DNA from: Trebonia sp963811335
Lineage (GTDB): Bacteria; Actinomycetota; Actinomycetes; Streptosporangiales; Streptosporangiaceae
Direction: 5' to 3'
NCBI GenBank assembly: GCA_963811335.1
Contig: CAWERB010000032.1
Location: 186,001-250,000 of the forward strand
DNA length: 64,000 nucleotides
The position numbers were made by a program, and so were the translations under genes. Below are positions 9,211 through 17,758 of this stretch, in pieces. The stretch's first letter is position 1, and each line of letters opens with the position of its first letter. The notes under the pieces were generated by a model. That model saw only the letters and a list, made by a program, of their open reading frames with translations, was not told where the DNA came from and made no database searches.

Positions 9211-9228
9211 ATATGCCTTGCGGCATAT
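9211..9228. promoter_or_regulatory. 18-bp palindrome upstream of ABC/two-component operon
   Basis: ATATGCCTTGCGGCATAT is a 7-4-7 perfect inverted repeat centred about 103 bp before the ABC gene start at 9323. The same 8-bp core CCTTGCGG, with the same five-base symmetric arms, recurs at 36774-36791, centred about 100 bp before a paralogous ABC gene. It is probably the binding site of the NarL-type response regulator(s) encoded in these two loci. Confidence 0.6.
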
Positions 9229-9322
9229 ATGGCGGCCCGAGGTGTGGCCACGCGGCCAATGCCCCGCGGGGCCGCTGGTTCCTAGCGTTGGTGGTACCGG
9301 GAACACCAATGAAAGGAACGCG

Positions 9323-10252
9323 ATGATCGAGGTAGAGAACATCAGCAAGCGATACGGGGAGAAGCTGGCGGTCGACGGCCTGGACTTTGTCGTCCGACCC
9401 GGTATCGTGACTGGCTTTCTCGGTCCGAACGGGGCCGGCAAGTCGACCACGATGCGGATGATCGCCGGCCTGGACGAGCCCACCGCCGGCCGGGTCCGGG
9501 TCAACGGCAAGGACTACCGCGCCGCGTCGGCCCCGATGGCCGAGCTGGGCATCTTGCTGGAGGCCAGGGCGGTGCACACCGGCCGGTCGGCCCGCAATCA
9601 CCTGCTGGCGCTGGCGCAGACCAACGGCGTCAGCCGGCGCCGGGTCGATGAGGTGATCGGCATGGCCGGCCTGGATGATGTGGCCGGCAAACGGGTCGGC
9701 GCGTTCTCCCTCGGGATGGGCCAGCGGCTGGGCATCGCCTCGGCGCTGCTTGGCGATCCCAGCGTCCTAGTCCTCGACGAGCCGGTCAACGGGCTGGACC
9801 CCGAAGGGGTGCTGTGGATCAGGAACCTGCTCAAGGGCCTGGCCGCCGAGGGCCGCACCGTGTTCGTGTCCTCGCACCTGATGAGCGAGATGGCACAGAC
9901 CGCGACCCGGCTCGTCGTCGTCGGCCGGGGGCGGCTGATCGCCGACACCACCGTCGAGGAATTCGTGGGCCGCGCCGGAGGCGGCGCCGTCACCGTGCGC
10001 ACCCCGCAGGCAGCCCAGCTACGCGACCTGCTGCTCGGCCCGGACATCACCGTGACCAGCGACCAGTCCGGCGTGCTGCACGTGCGAGGCCTGACCGCCG
10101 AGCAGATCGGCACCGCCGCCTGGCAGGCCCGCCTGCCCGTCTTCGAACTGACCACCACGCAGGCTTCACTGGAGGAGGCATTCATGCAGCTCACCGACGA
10201 TTCCGTTGACTTCCGCTCGCACGGGGCCCACGAGGCGGTGGCAGCCCGATGA
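9323..10252 (+). CDS. ABC transporter ATP-binding protein (ABC-2/drug exporter type)
   Basis: 309-aa ATPase with Walker A GPNGAGKST (about residue 35), signature SLGMGQRLGIASAL, Walker B VLVLDEPVNGLD and the switch His in VFVSSHLMSE. The C-terminal extension (VTVRTPQAAQLRDLLL... TTTQASLEEAFMQLT) is that of DrrA/CcmA-like exporters. A ribosome-binding site GAAAGGAA precedes the ATG. It is the first gene of an operon with a permease (ATGA overlap), histidine kinase and response regulator, an arrangement typical of cell-envelope-stress or peptide-antibiotic sensing and export. The transported substrate is unknown. Confidence 0.9.
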   Translation: MIEVENISKRYGEKLAVDGLDFVVRPGIVTGFLGPNGAGKSTTMRMIAGLDEPTAGRVRVNGKDYRAASAPMAELGILLEARAVHTGRSARNHLLALAQTNGVSRRRVDEVIGMAGLDDVAGKRVGAFSLGMGQRLGIASALLGDPSVLVLDEPVNGLDPEGVLWIRNLLKGLAAEGRTVFVSSHLMSEMAQTATRLVVVGRGRLIADTTVEEFVGRAGGGAVTVRTPQAAQLRDLLLGPDITVTSDQSGVLHVRGLTAEQIGTAAWQARLPVFELTTTQASLEEAFMQLTDDSVDFRSHGAHEAVAAR

Positions 10253-11085
10253 GCGCCGTCCGCACCCCCGCCGTCATGACTCCCGTCGTCGCCAGGCCCG
10301 CCCTCAAGGTGACCCAGGGCCGGGTGCTGCGCTCGGAGCTCACCAAGTTCCGCTCTCTGCGGTCCACCAGCTACACGCTGCTGACCGCCGTCGCGCTGAT
10401 GATCGGCCTCGGCGCCCTGTTCTCGGCGCTGACCGCCAGCCAGTACCACACGATGAGCCTTGCCGAGAAGGCCACCGTCAACCCCGTCACGACCAGCCTG
10501 AGCGGCGTCTTGTTCGCCGTCGTGGCCTTCGGTGTCCTCGGCGTGCTGGTGACGAGCGGTGAATACAGCACCGGCATGATCCGTTCCTCGCTGACCGCCG
10601 TGCCGCGCCGCCTGCCGGTCTTGTGGGGCAAGCTGGCCGTCTTCGCCGGCGTGATCTTCCCGGTCTCGCTCATCGCCAGCTTCATCTCCTTCTTCCTCGG
10701 TCAGCTGGTGCTGAACAGCCAGCACATCGGGGTGTCCATCACCGCGCCGGACGCACTCCGGTCGGTCGTCGGCGCCGCCCTGTACCTCACCGTCGCGGGC
10801 ATGATCGGCGTCGCCCTGGGGGCGCTGTTCCGCAACACCGCGGCCGGGATAGCCACCTTCGCGGGAGTGTTCTTCGTGATACCGCTGCTGGCCGGCATGC
10901 TGCCCCCCTCGGTCAGCAGCCACCTGACCCCCTACCTGCCCTCCAACGCGGGGTCGGCCTTGTGGGGCGGGGCGCTGAACGTGCAGCACGCCCTCGCGCC
11001 GTGGACCGGGTTCGCGCTGCTGTGCGGGTACGCCGCGGTGCTCATCGCGGTGGCGGCCTGGCGGCTGCGCCGCGCGGACGCCTAG
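10249..11085 (+). CDS. ABC-2 type transporter permease
   Basis: 278-aa membrane subunit with six hydrophobic segments: SYTLLTAVALMIGLGALFS, LFAVVAFGVLGVLVTSGEY, VFAGVIFPVSLIASFISFFLG, SVVGAALYLTVAGMIGVALGAL, GVFFVIPLLAGMLPP and GFALLCGYAAVLIAVAAW. The EYSTGMIRSSLTAVPRR loop is the ABC-2 coupling region after TM2. Its start overlaps the ATPase gene by four bases (ATGA). It works with the preceding ATPase as an exporter. Confidence 0.88.
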   Translation: MSAVRTPAVMTPVVARPALKVTQGRVLRSELTKFRSLRSTSYTLLTAVALMIGLGALFSALTASQYHTMSLAEKATVNPVTTSLSGVLFAVVAFGVLGVLVTSGEYSTGMIRSSLTAVPRRLPVLWGKLAVFAGVIFPVSLIASFISFFLGQLVLNSQHIGVSITAPDALRSVVGAALYLTVAGMIGVALGALFRNTAAGIATFAGVFFVIPLLAGMLPPSVSSHLTPYLPSNAGSALWGGALNVQHALAPWTGFALLCGYAAVLIAVAAWRLRRADA

Positions 11086-11107
11086 AGCGAGGAGGACAAT
11101 TCCTAGC

Positions 11108-12307
11108 ATGAGGCTTCTCAGGCCAGTCGAATACCCGGCGAACCGCCCCGCGCGGCGCTGGGTATTCGACGTGTTCGTCACCCTGCTGGCCATCGTGCTG
11201 TCGGCGCCCAACCTGTTCAAGGAACCCCCGCACCGGGCACCGGGAGCGGCGGGGCTCGTCGTGCTCATCGTGATGACGGCGCCGCTGGTGGTCCGCCGGA
11301 TCTGGCCGATCCCGGTGTTCGGCTGGATCCTGGCCATCCAGATCCCCGCGGTCGCGTGGGACCGGAATCTGGTCGCCGGGCCGGCGCTGGTCATCGCCCT
11401 GTACACGGTGGCGCGGCTGCAGTCGCGCCGCGCCGCGCTCGCCTGCGGCGCCGTGCTCGAGCTCACCGTGGTCACCCTGTTGCTCCTGCTCGCCGGCGGC
11501 CGCTGGTGGACTGACTTGATCTTCCTGTCCGCCCTGATAGCCGCCGCCCTCGGCCTCGGCCTGTACATCGGCACCCGCCGCGCCTACCTCGCCGAACTGC
11601 GCGACCGCGCCGACCGGCTGGAACGAGAGCGAGACCAGCAAGCGGCCCTCGCCGTCGCGGCCGAGCGCGCCCGGATCGCCCGCGAGATGCACGACATCGT
11701 CGCCCACCACCTCACCGTCATGATCACGTTGAGCGAGGCGGCGATCGCCGCCTCGGCCAGCTCACCGGAGCGCGCCAACGACGTCATGCGCAGCGTGGCG
11801 GACACCGGGCGGCGAGCGCTGGCCGATACCCGCAGGCTCCTCGGCGTGCTGCGCCAGCGCCCCGGCCAGGACTCCGGCCAGGAGGCCGCGGGCACCCTGC
11901 AGCCCGTCCCCGATCTCAGCCAGCTCGACCGGCTCATCGAACAGGTCCGGTCGGCGGGTCTTGACACCACGCTGGAGATCCGCGGCCAGGCACCGGACGT
12001 GCCCGCCGGCGTGCAGCTGACGGTCTACCGGCTCGTGCAAGAGGCCCTCACCAACACCCTCAAGCACGGCGGGCCGGGGGCCCGCGCCTCGGTCCGCTTG
12101 CGCTACCTCCCCGGCGAGCTGCAGGTCGACATCGACGATGACGGAGCAGGGGTCACCGCCCCGGCGGCCGCCGGCGTCGGCGGCGGCCTGCTCGGCATGC
12201 GGGAACGCGTCCACGCCTACGGGGGCGACGTCCGGGCCGGCCCCCGCCAGCCCGGGGGCTGGCAAGTATCCGCGCGGCTGCGCCTGGACGGCGGCGACGC
12301 CTCATGA
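11108..12307 (+). CDS. sensor histidine kinase, NarL-partner (HisKA_3) type
   Basis: 399-aa kinase. Four or five N-terminal membrane helices (residues about 20-155) with almost no extracytoplasmic domain make it an intramembrane-sensing kinase. A short coiled coil (AELRDRADRLERERDQQ) leads to the HisKA_3 dimerisation domain with phospho-acceptor His195 in REMHDIVAHHLTVM. The HATPase_c domain has LTNTLKHGG (N box) and DIDDDGAG / GGGLLGMRERV (G boxes). The stop overlaps the response regulator start (ATGA). It probably senses the substrate handled by the ABC exporter in the same operon. Confidence 0.9.
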   Translation: MRLLRPVEYPANRPARRWVFDVFVTLLAIVLSAPNLFKEPPHRAPGAAGLVVLIVMTAPLVVRRIWPIPVFGWILAIQIPAVAWDRNLVAGPALVIALYTVARLQSRRAALACGAVLELTVVTLLLLLAGGRWWTDLIFLSALIAAALGLGLYIGTRRAYLAELRDRADRLERERDQQAALAVAAERARIAREMHDIVAHHLTVMITLSEAAIAASASSPERANDVMRSVADTGRRALADTRRLLGVLRQRPGQDSGQEAAGTLQPVPDLSQLDRLIEQVRSAGLDTTLEIRGQAPDVPAGVQLTVYRLVQEALTNTLKHGGPGARASVRLRYLPGELQVDIDDDGAGVTAPAAAGVGGGLLGMRERVHAYGGDVRAGPRQPGGWQVSARLRLDGGDAS

Positions 12308-12971
12308 TCCAGGTGCTGCTGGTCGACGACCAGTCCCTGCTCAGGATGGGATTCCGGCTGATCCTCGAGGCAGAGCCGGACATCGAGGTGGTCGGCGAAG
12401 CCGGGGACGGGGCGGCCGGGGTAAGCATGACATCGGCCCTGCGCCCCGACGTGGTGCTGATGGACGTCCGGATGCCCGGCATGGACGGGATAGCCGCGAC
12501 CGCCCTGATCACCGCCGCCTGCCCGGCGACCAAGGTCCTGATCCTCACCACCTTCGACCTGGACGAGTACGTCTTCGCCGGGCTCAAGGCCGGCGCCAGC
12601 GGATTTCTACTCAAAGACGCGCCGCCGGCCGAGCTGCTCACCGCTATCCGCACCGTCGCCGGCGGCGACGCGGTCCTCGCCCCCACGACGACCCGCCGGC
12701 TGATCGACAAGTTCGTTCCCCTGATACCCGATCCCGGCCGGCAGCACGGACCGGGATGCTCCTGCTCAGCAAGCTCACCGACCGGGAACAGACCGTCTTC
12801 GTTCAGCTCGCCGCCGGGCGGTCCAACCGTGAGATCGCCGACGACCTGCACCTGTCCGAAGGAACCGTCAAGGTCCACGTCGGACGGATACTAGCCAAGT
12901 TCGACCTCCGCGACCGCGTCCAGGCCGTCATCCTGGCCTACGAGTCAGGCCTGATAACGCCGGGCCGCTAA
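12304..12971 (+). CDS. response regulator, NarL/FixJ family (one frameshift)
   Basis: The receiver domain (residues 1-120) has the acidic pair DD in LLVDDQ, phospho-acceptor D54 in LMDVRMPGMDG and K in FLLKDAPPAE. The LuxR-type helix-turn-helix (LTDREQTVFVQLAAGRSNREIADDLHLSEGTVKVHVGRILAKFDLRDRVQAVI) lies in another frame; the switch, one missing base, is near 12750-12757 in the linker. Reconstructed length is about 222 aa, normal for the family. It is the last gene of the ABC/kinase operon and a likely binder of the palindrome at 9211-9228. Confidence 0.82.
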
Positions 12972-12985
12972 GCCCGCCGCTGACG

Positions 12986-13639
12986 TCAGTCGGTTGCTTC
13001 CGCCTGCTTGACGAGGTCGGGGTGGAAGCCGGCGGCCAAGGCGGTCAGCGCGGCGTCCAGGTAGATGGTCAGGTCCGCGTCCGCCCGGGCGGACCAGCGG
13101 TCATAGGCCGCGCGGCAGGCGGCGAGCACAGACCGGCCGACGGTCAGCGGGTACAGGGACTCGGCGGGCTGGCCGAGCCGCCGCCCGGCGAACTCGCTGA
13201 CCGCCCGCTCCCAGGCCTCGTAGTGCTCGGCGGCGCTGAACGACAGCGCGGGCTCCGTAGCGATGAGGTGCATCCGCAGCCGCATCTCGGGGACATCAGC
13301 GGCCCGGTAGTGGTTCGCCGCGACCACCGCGCCCCGGATCGCGTCCATCATCGGCACGTCGTCGGGTACCGAGCCGAGTGTGGCCCTGATGGTGTCCACC
13401 TCGGTTTCGAACTCGCCCCACAGCACGCTCGCCTTGGTCGTGAAGTACCGGAAGAACGTGCGCTCGCTGACCCCGGCCTCGGCCGCGATCTGCTCGATCG
13501 TGGTGGTGTCGAACCCGTGCTCAGAGAAGAGCCGCAGCGCGATCAGCCGCAGCTCGCGCCTGCTGGTGGACCGCGGCCGCCCGCGGTGACCGCGAGCCTG
13601 CCCGGCCGCCCCGTGGTCGGTCAACCTCGTCACCTCCAT
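12986..13639 (-). CDS. mftR: TetR-type regulator of the mycofactocin system
   Basis: 217-aa TetR repressor. The N-terminal HTH (LRLIALRLFSEHGFDTTTIEQIAAEAGVSERTFFRYFTTKASVLWGEF) and the ligand domain (DVPMMDAIRGAVVAANHYRAADVPEMRLRMHLIATEPAL, AAHYEAW-like AAEHYEAWERAVSEFAGRRLGQPAESLYPL, AACRAAYDRWSARADADLTIYLDAAL) follow the MftR pattern closely. MftR is reported to respond to long-chain acyl-CoA. It is divergent from a mycofactocin-type SDR, as in other mft loci. The ATG at 13639 is preferred to 13660 because the latter crowds the palindrome at 13668; the choice is uncertain. The gene is convergent with the response regulator, 14 bp apart. Confidence 0.82.
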   Translation of the reverse strand: MEVTRLTDHGAAGQARGHRGRPRSTSRRELRLIALRLFSEHGFDTTTIEQIAAEAGVSERTFFRYFTTKASVLWGEFETEVDTIRATLGSVPDDVPMMDAIRGAVVAANHYRAADVPEMRLRMHLIATEPALSFSAAEHYEAWERAVSEFAGRRLGQPAESLYPLTVGRSVLAACRAAYDRWSARADADLTIYLDAALTALAAGFHPDLVKQAEATD

Positions 13640-13667
13640 GAGACCCCGGTCACACCACATTGCTTTT

Positions 13668-13680
13668 GTCAGTGGCTGAC
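13668..13680. promoter_or_regulatory. candidate MftR operator
   Basis: GTCAG-TGG-CTGAC is a perfect 5-3-5 inverted repeat in the 56-bp gap between mftR and the divergent SDR gene, ending 15 bp before the SDR ATG. It would cover promoter elements of both genes. Confidence 0.45.
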
Positions 13681-13695
13681 TTTAACATCCGGGAC

Positions 13696-14505
13696 ATGGC
13701 AGGACGAGTAGCGGGCAAGGTCGCCTTCGTCACCGGCGCGGGCCGCGGCCAGGGTCGCAGCCACGCGATCAGGCTCGCGGAAGAGGGCGCGGACATCATC
13801 GCGATTGACATCTGCCGTGACTACGACACCGTCGGCTACGGCATGTCGACCGAGGAAGACCTCGCCGATACCGCCAAGCAGGTCGAGGCGCTCGACCGGC
13901 GCATCATCGCCAAGCCGGCCGACGTCCGGGACCCCCAGGCGCTCAAGAGGATCGTCGACGCGGGCGTGGCCGAACTCGGCAGGCTTGACATCGTCGTAGC
14001 GAACGCAGGCATCTGCACCGTCCAGTCCTGGGACGAGGTCACGCCGGCTATCTGGCAGGACACGCTGGACACCAACCTGACCGGCGTGTGGCACACCATC
14101 GTGGCCGGCGTCCCGCACCTGGTCGCCGCCGGCGGCGGGTCGATCATCGCCACCAGCTCCACGGCCGGCATCAAGGGCCTGCCTTACTTCGCGCCGTACG
14201 TGGCGGCCAAGCACGGCGTTGTCGGCATCGCCAAGACGATGGCGAACGAGCTGGCCCGGCACAACATCCGGGTCAACACCGTGCACCCGTGCGGCGTCAA
14301 CACCCCGCTGGGCAACGGCCTGGGCTACCTCGACGCGCTGATAGAAAGAGACCCGGGCCTCGGGCACATCTACACGAACGCACTGGCGGTGGAAAGCCTC
14401 GAGCCGCGCGAGATCAGCAACGCCGTGCTGTTCCTCGCTTCCGACGAGGCGCGGTACGTCACTGGGCTCGAGTTCACCGTCGACGCAGGGAACACGATCC
14501 GATGA
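13696..14505 (+). CDS. mycofactocin-coupled SDR family oxidoreductase
   Basis: 269-aa short-chain dehydrogenase. It has TGAGRGQGRSHAIRLAEEGADIIAIDIC (cofactor loop), an inserted segment after the second strand (YDTVGYGMSTEEDLADTAKQVEALDRRI), VANAGICT and the catalytic Ser/Tyr/Lys region (IIATSSTAGIKGLPYFAPYVAAKHGVVG), ending TVDAGNTIR. The RGQGRSHA turn and the EEDLADT insertion are hallmarks of SDRs that hold NAD(H) tightly and use mycofactocin as external electron acceptor. The start is placed at MAGRVAGKVAFVTG. It lies next to mftR and is coupled by ATGA to the MoxR ATPase. The alcohol substrate is unknown. Confidence 0.85.
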   Translation: MAGRVAGKVAFVTGAGRGQGRSHAIRLAEEGADIIAIDICRDYDTVGYGMSTEEDLADTAKQVEALDRRIIAKPADVRDPQALKRIVDAGVAELGRLDIVVANAGICTVQSWDEVTPAIWQDTLDTNLTGVWHTIVAGVPHLVAAGGGSIIATSSTAGIKGLPYFAPYVAAKHGVVGIAKTMANELARHNIRVNTVHPCGVNTPLGNGLGYLDALIERDPGLGHIYTNALAVESLEPREISNAVLFLASDEARYVTGLEFTVDAGNTIR

Positions 14506-15497
14506 GCACGAGCAGAATGAGCACGCTGACCGGGGTCAGAGACCGGATCAGGGCCCGTGTGGTGGGCCGCGAACGTGAGCTCGACCTGGTGCTCGCGGCC
14601 GTCGCGGCGGGCCGCGACCTGCTCCTTGAGGGACCGCCTGGCACGAGCAAGTCCACGCTGTTGCGGGCGATCACGGCCGAGTGGGGCATCCCGCTGGTGT
14701 TCGTCGAGGGCAACGCCGACCTCACCCCGGCGAAGCTGGTCGGGCACCACAACCCGGCGCGGGTGCTCCGTGAGGACTACAGCCCGGACAATTTCGTCGA
14801 CGGCCCGCTGGTCGAGGCGATGCGGCACGGGGGCTTCCTCTACATCGAGGAGTTCAACCGGGCGCCGGAGGACACGCTGAACACCCTGCTCACCGCGATG
14901 GCCGAGCGGCGCGTCACGGTGCCCCGGGTGGGCGAGGTCGTCGCCAGGGACACCTTCCGCGTCATCGCGTCGATGAACCCTTACGACAACATCGGCACCA
15001 CCCGGCTGTCGACGTCGGTGCACGACCGGCTGTGCCGTCTCGCGGTGACCTACCAGGACGCGGCGGCCGAGCGCGGCATCGTCGCGCTGCGCGCCCCGCT
15101 CCCCGACCTCAAGCCCGCCCGCTACGAGCGTCTGGTCGCCGACGCCGTGGCCGTCACCCGGGCCACGCGCGCACACGATGACATCAGGCAGGGCTCTTCG
15201 GTGCGCGGCGCAATCGACCTGACCCTGGTCGCCGGGCAGCTCTTCGAGTTGGCTACGGAACGGGCGAACTCTTTTCATTCTGTCTTCCGCGCCACCGCCC
15301 CTGACCCGCCGGCGTCGGCCGAACAGGACGCGGAGGCTGAGCAGGCCTACCGCGAGATCATCTATGACGCAATGGTCGTCGCGTTGTCCGGCCGGATCTT
15401 CCTCGACGAGACCGTCGAGGCCACGCCAGAGCAGGTGCTCAGGCAGGTCTGGGAGGACCACTTCATACTCAACCCGGCGACCGCGTCCCCCGGTTGA
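14502..15497 (+). CDS. MoxR/CoxD-type AAA+ ATPase
   Basis: 331-aa AAA+ ATPase with Walker A EGPPGTSKST (residues 43-52), Walker B GGFLYIEEFNRAPEDTLNTLL, sensor 1 VIASMNPYDNIG and an arginine-finger region STSVHDRL. It is followed by the helical lid (RQGSSVRGAIDLTLVAGQL). It belongs to the MoxR class, which works with VWA proteins as a chaperone for metallo- or cofactor-containing enzymes (the CoxD/CoxE, NorQ/NorD scheme). It overlaps the SDR by ATGA and is followed directly by a VWA protein, so the pair probably matures an enzyme of this locus. That target is inference. Confidence 0.87.
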   Translation: MSTSRMSTLTGVRDRIRARVVGRERELDLVLAAVAAGRDLLLEGPPGTSKSTLLRAITAEWGIPLVFVEGNADLTPAKLVGHHNPARVLREDYSPDNFVDGPLVEAMRHGGFLYIEEFNRAPEDTLNTLLTAMAERRVTVPRVGEVVARDTFRVIASMNPYDNIGTTRLSTSVHDRLCRLAVTYQDAAAERGIVALRAPLPDLKPARYERLVADAVAVTRATRAHDDIRQGSSVRGAIDLTLVAGQLFELATERANSFHSVFRATAPDPPASAEQDAEAEQAYREIIYDAMVVALSGRIFLDETVEATPEQVLRQVWEDHFILNPATASPG

Positions 15498-16523
15498 ATG
15501 GAGGTGGCCGCCGGAAACGCCGGCGCGGCGCCCCGGTGACCCGGGCCGGAAGCGCGAAGCCGGGGTATCGGGCCTGCGGCCGCTGCGCCGCAAGCCCAAG
15601 GAGCTGACCGCGGAGCCGTCACTGCTTGACGCCGCGCCCCCATCGGGCGCCGGAGGCGGGCTGGCGGTGCCGGGGGGACCAAGCACCCGTTCGGCGCTAC
15701 CGTCGGCGCCGGCCGGAAGCGGCGGGCCGGCGACAACCGACGAGCAAGCGGCGCTGACCGCCGTGCTGCACGACCCGGAGCGGGTGGTCGACCAGGAGAC
15801 CCTGCGCCGGGCGCGGGAGATCGCGGCGCGGCTGGCGGTACCGCGGCCCCGGGGCGACCGGACGGCGCGACCCGGCGACTGGGCGGCCGGGGAGAGGTCG
15901 CCAGCGTCCCGTACCGGGGCGGCTCGGACGACATCGACCTGGACCAGACGCTTGAGCAGCTGACCGAGCACCCGGTGCCAGCGGACGAGGACATCGTGGT
16001 GCGGGAGCGGGTCACCACCACGCGTTCCGTGGTGCTGCTCGTCGACCTTTCCGGGTCGATGCGCGGCGAGCGCTCGCGGACGGCGGCGGCCGCCGTTGGC
16101 GCCCTCGCGGCGGAACTGGCCAGGGACAACCTCGCGGTGATCGCGTTCTGGTCGGACGCGGCGATCCTGTCTCGCTTTGGCCAGCAGGTCCTACCCGCCC
16201 GGCTGATCGAGACGATGCTGCGGATCCCGGCCCGCGGCCTCACCAACGTGGCGTTCCCGCTGCAGGTGGCGCGGCGTGAGCTGGCCAGGGCCCCGGCGAG
16301 GGACGCACGGGCGCTGCTGCTCTCCGACTGCGTGCACAACGCGGGCCCGGACCCGCGGCCGTTCGCGGTGCGGCTGCCGAGGCTGGACGTCCTGCTCGAC
16401 ACGACCGGTGAGCAGGATCCCGAGCTGGCCCGTGACCTCGCCAGGCTCGGCCGCGGCAGCCTCCGGCCGGTTCACGGCTACCGGGACGTGGCCCCGGCCC
16501 TCAGTGAGTTTTTCGGCGGTTGA
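15498..16523 (+). CDS. CoxE-like VWA domain protein (frameshifted; start uncertain)
   Basis: Partner of the MoxR ATPase. A charged N-terminal region (TDEQAALTAVLHDPERVVDQETLRRAREIAARLAV) is followed by the VWA domain with the MIDAS motif DLSGSMRG (about 16047), the threonine in RGLTNVAFPLQ and LLLSDCVHNAG. The frame changes near 15860-15893: the upstream part reads in frame 1, while from about GEVASVPYRGGSDDIDLDQTLEQL onward frame 3 is used to the TGA at 16523. The ATG at 15498 directly follows the ATPase stop, but its frame closes after 13 codons, so either a second indel lies near 15537 or another start is used. Confidence 0.65.
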
Positions 16524-16568
16524 CCCGGGCGCGAGACAGCGCGCGGAGGAAAGGGTACTGATGAAGTT

Positions 16569-17741
16569 ATGGCTAACAAGTGGTTTGAGACGGTGGCGGT
16601 CGCGCAGCTCCGGGCCAGGCGGCACCTGCCCAAGGCCGTGTACATGGCGCTTGTCGCCGGCGCGGAAGCCGGCGTGACGATGCGCGATAACGTCGACGCG
16701 TTCAGCGAGCTTGGGTTCGCCCCGCACGTCGCGGGCCTGCCGGCCACGCGGGCGATGGCCACCACCGTGATGGGCCAGGACATCTCGCTGCCCGTGCTGA
16801 TCTCGCCGACTGGCGTACAGGCGGTGCACCCGGACGGCGAGGTCGCCGTGGCGCGGGCCGCCGCGGCGCGGGGCACGGCGATGGGCTTGTCGTCGTTCGC
16901 GTCCAAGCCGGTCGAGGAGGTCGTCGCGGCGAACCCCAAGACGTTCTTCCAGATGTACTGGGTCGGCACGCGCGACGACATGGCGGCGCGCATGGAACGG
17001 GCCCGCGCCGCCGGCGCGGTCGGGGTCATCGTGACACTCGACTGGTCGTTCTCCTTCGGCCGGGACTGGGGATCGCCCAAGATCCCGGAGAGCATGACGC
17101 TGCAGGAGATGATGCGGCAGGCACCCGGGGCGCTGTCCCGGCCGGCCTGGCTGTACTCGTGGCTCAAGACGGGCGGGATCCCAGGTCTCAGTGTGCCGAA
17201 CCTGCCGGTGGGCGGGGCGCCGGTGCCGACGTTCTTCGGCGCCTACGGGCAGTGGATGCAGACGCCGCCGCCGTCCTGGGAGGACGTCGCCTGGCTGCGC
17301 TCGCAGTGGGACGGCCCGTTCATGCTCAAGGGCGTTACCCGGGTCGACGACGCGAAGCGGGCGGTCGACGCGGGCGTCTCCGCGATCTCGGTGTCCAACC
17401 ATGGCGGGAACAACCTGGACGGCACCCCGGCCACCATCCGGCTGCTGCCCGACATCGCCCAGGCGGTCGGCGACCAGGTCGAGGTGCTGATGGACGGCGG
17501 CGTGCGGCGTGGCGGCGACGTGGTGAAGGCGCTCGCCCTCGGGGCGCGCGCGGTGCTTATCGGCCGTGCGTACCTGTGGGGCCTCGGGGCGAACGGGCAA
17601 GCCGGCGTGGAGAACGTCCTCGACCTGCTGCGCTCCGGAATCGACGCCTGCCTGCTCGGCCTCGGCCACTCGTCGATCGCCGAGTTGTCGCCCGACGACC
17701 TGGTGATACCGCCCGGGTTCACCAGGCGCCTCGGCGGCTGA
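16569..17741 (+). CDS. mftD: pre-mycofactocin synthase (FMN-dependent)
   Basis: 390-aa FMN-dependent alpha-hydroxy-acid-dehydrogenase-fold enzyme. MftD oxidatively deaminates the Val-Tyr-derived lactam AHDP to pre-mycofactocin, creating the redox-active alpha-keto amide. Diagnostic stretches are WFETVAVAQLRARRHLPKAVY, ELGFAPHV, LPVLISPTGVQAVHPDGEVAVARAA, FQMYWVGTRD, RDWGSPKIPESM, PFMLKGV (catalytic-region Lys), SVSNHGGNNLDGTPA (His of the HGG motif), LMDGGVRRGGDV and IGRAYLWGLGANGQAGVENVLD. Length and ends match mycobacterial MftD. The best ribosome-binding site (GGAGGAAAGGG) points at an out-of-frame ATG at 16561, which may be another indel. mftA, B, C, E and F are absent nearby. Confidence 0.92.
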   Translation: MANKWFETVAVAQLRARRHLPKAVYMALVAGAEAGVTMRDNVDAFSELGFAPHVAGLPATRAMATTVMGQDISLPVLISPTGVQAVHPDGEVAVARAAAARGTAMGLSSFASKPVEEVVAANPKTFFQMYWVGTRDDMAARMERARAAGAVGVIVTLDWSFSFGRDWGSPKIPESMTLQEMMRQAPGALSRPAWLYSWLKTGGIPGLSVPNLPVGGAPVPTFFGAYGQWMQTPPPSWEDVAWLRSQWDGPFMLKGVTRVDDAKRAVDAGVSAISVSNHGGNNLDGTPATIRLLPDIAQAVGDQVEVLMDGGVRRGGDVVKALALGARAVLIGRAYLWGLGANGQAGVENVLDLLRSGIDACLLGLGHSSIAELSPDDLVIPPGFTRRLGG

Positions 17742-17758
17742 GGGCGACGGCGAAGCGG

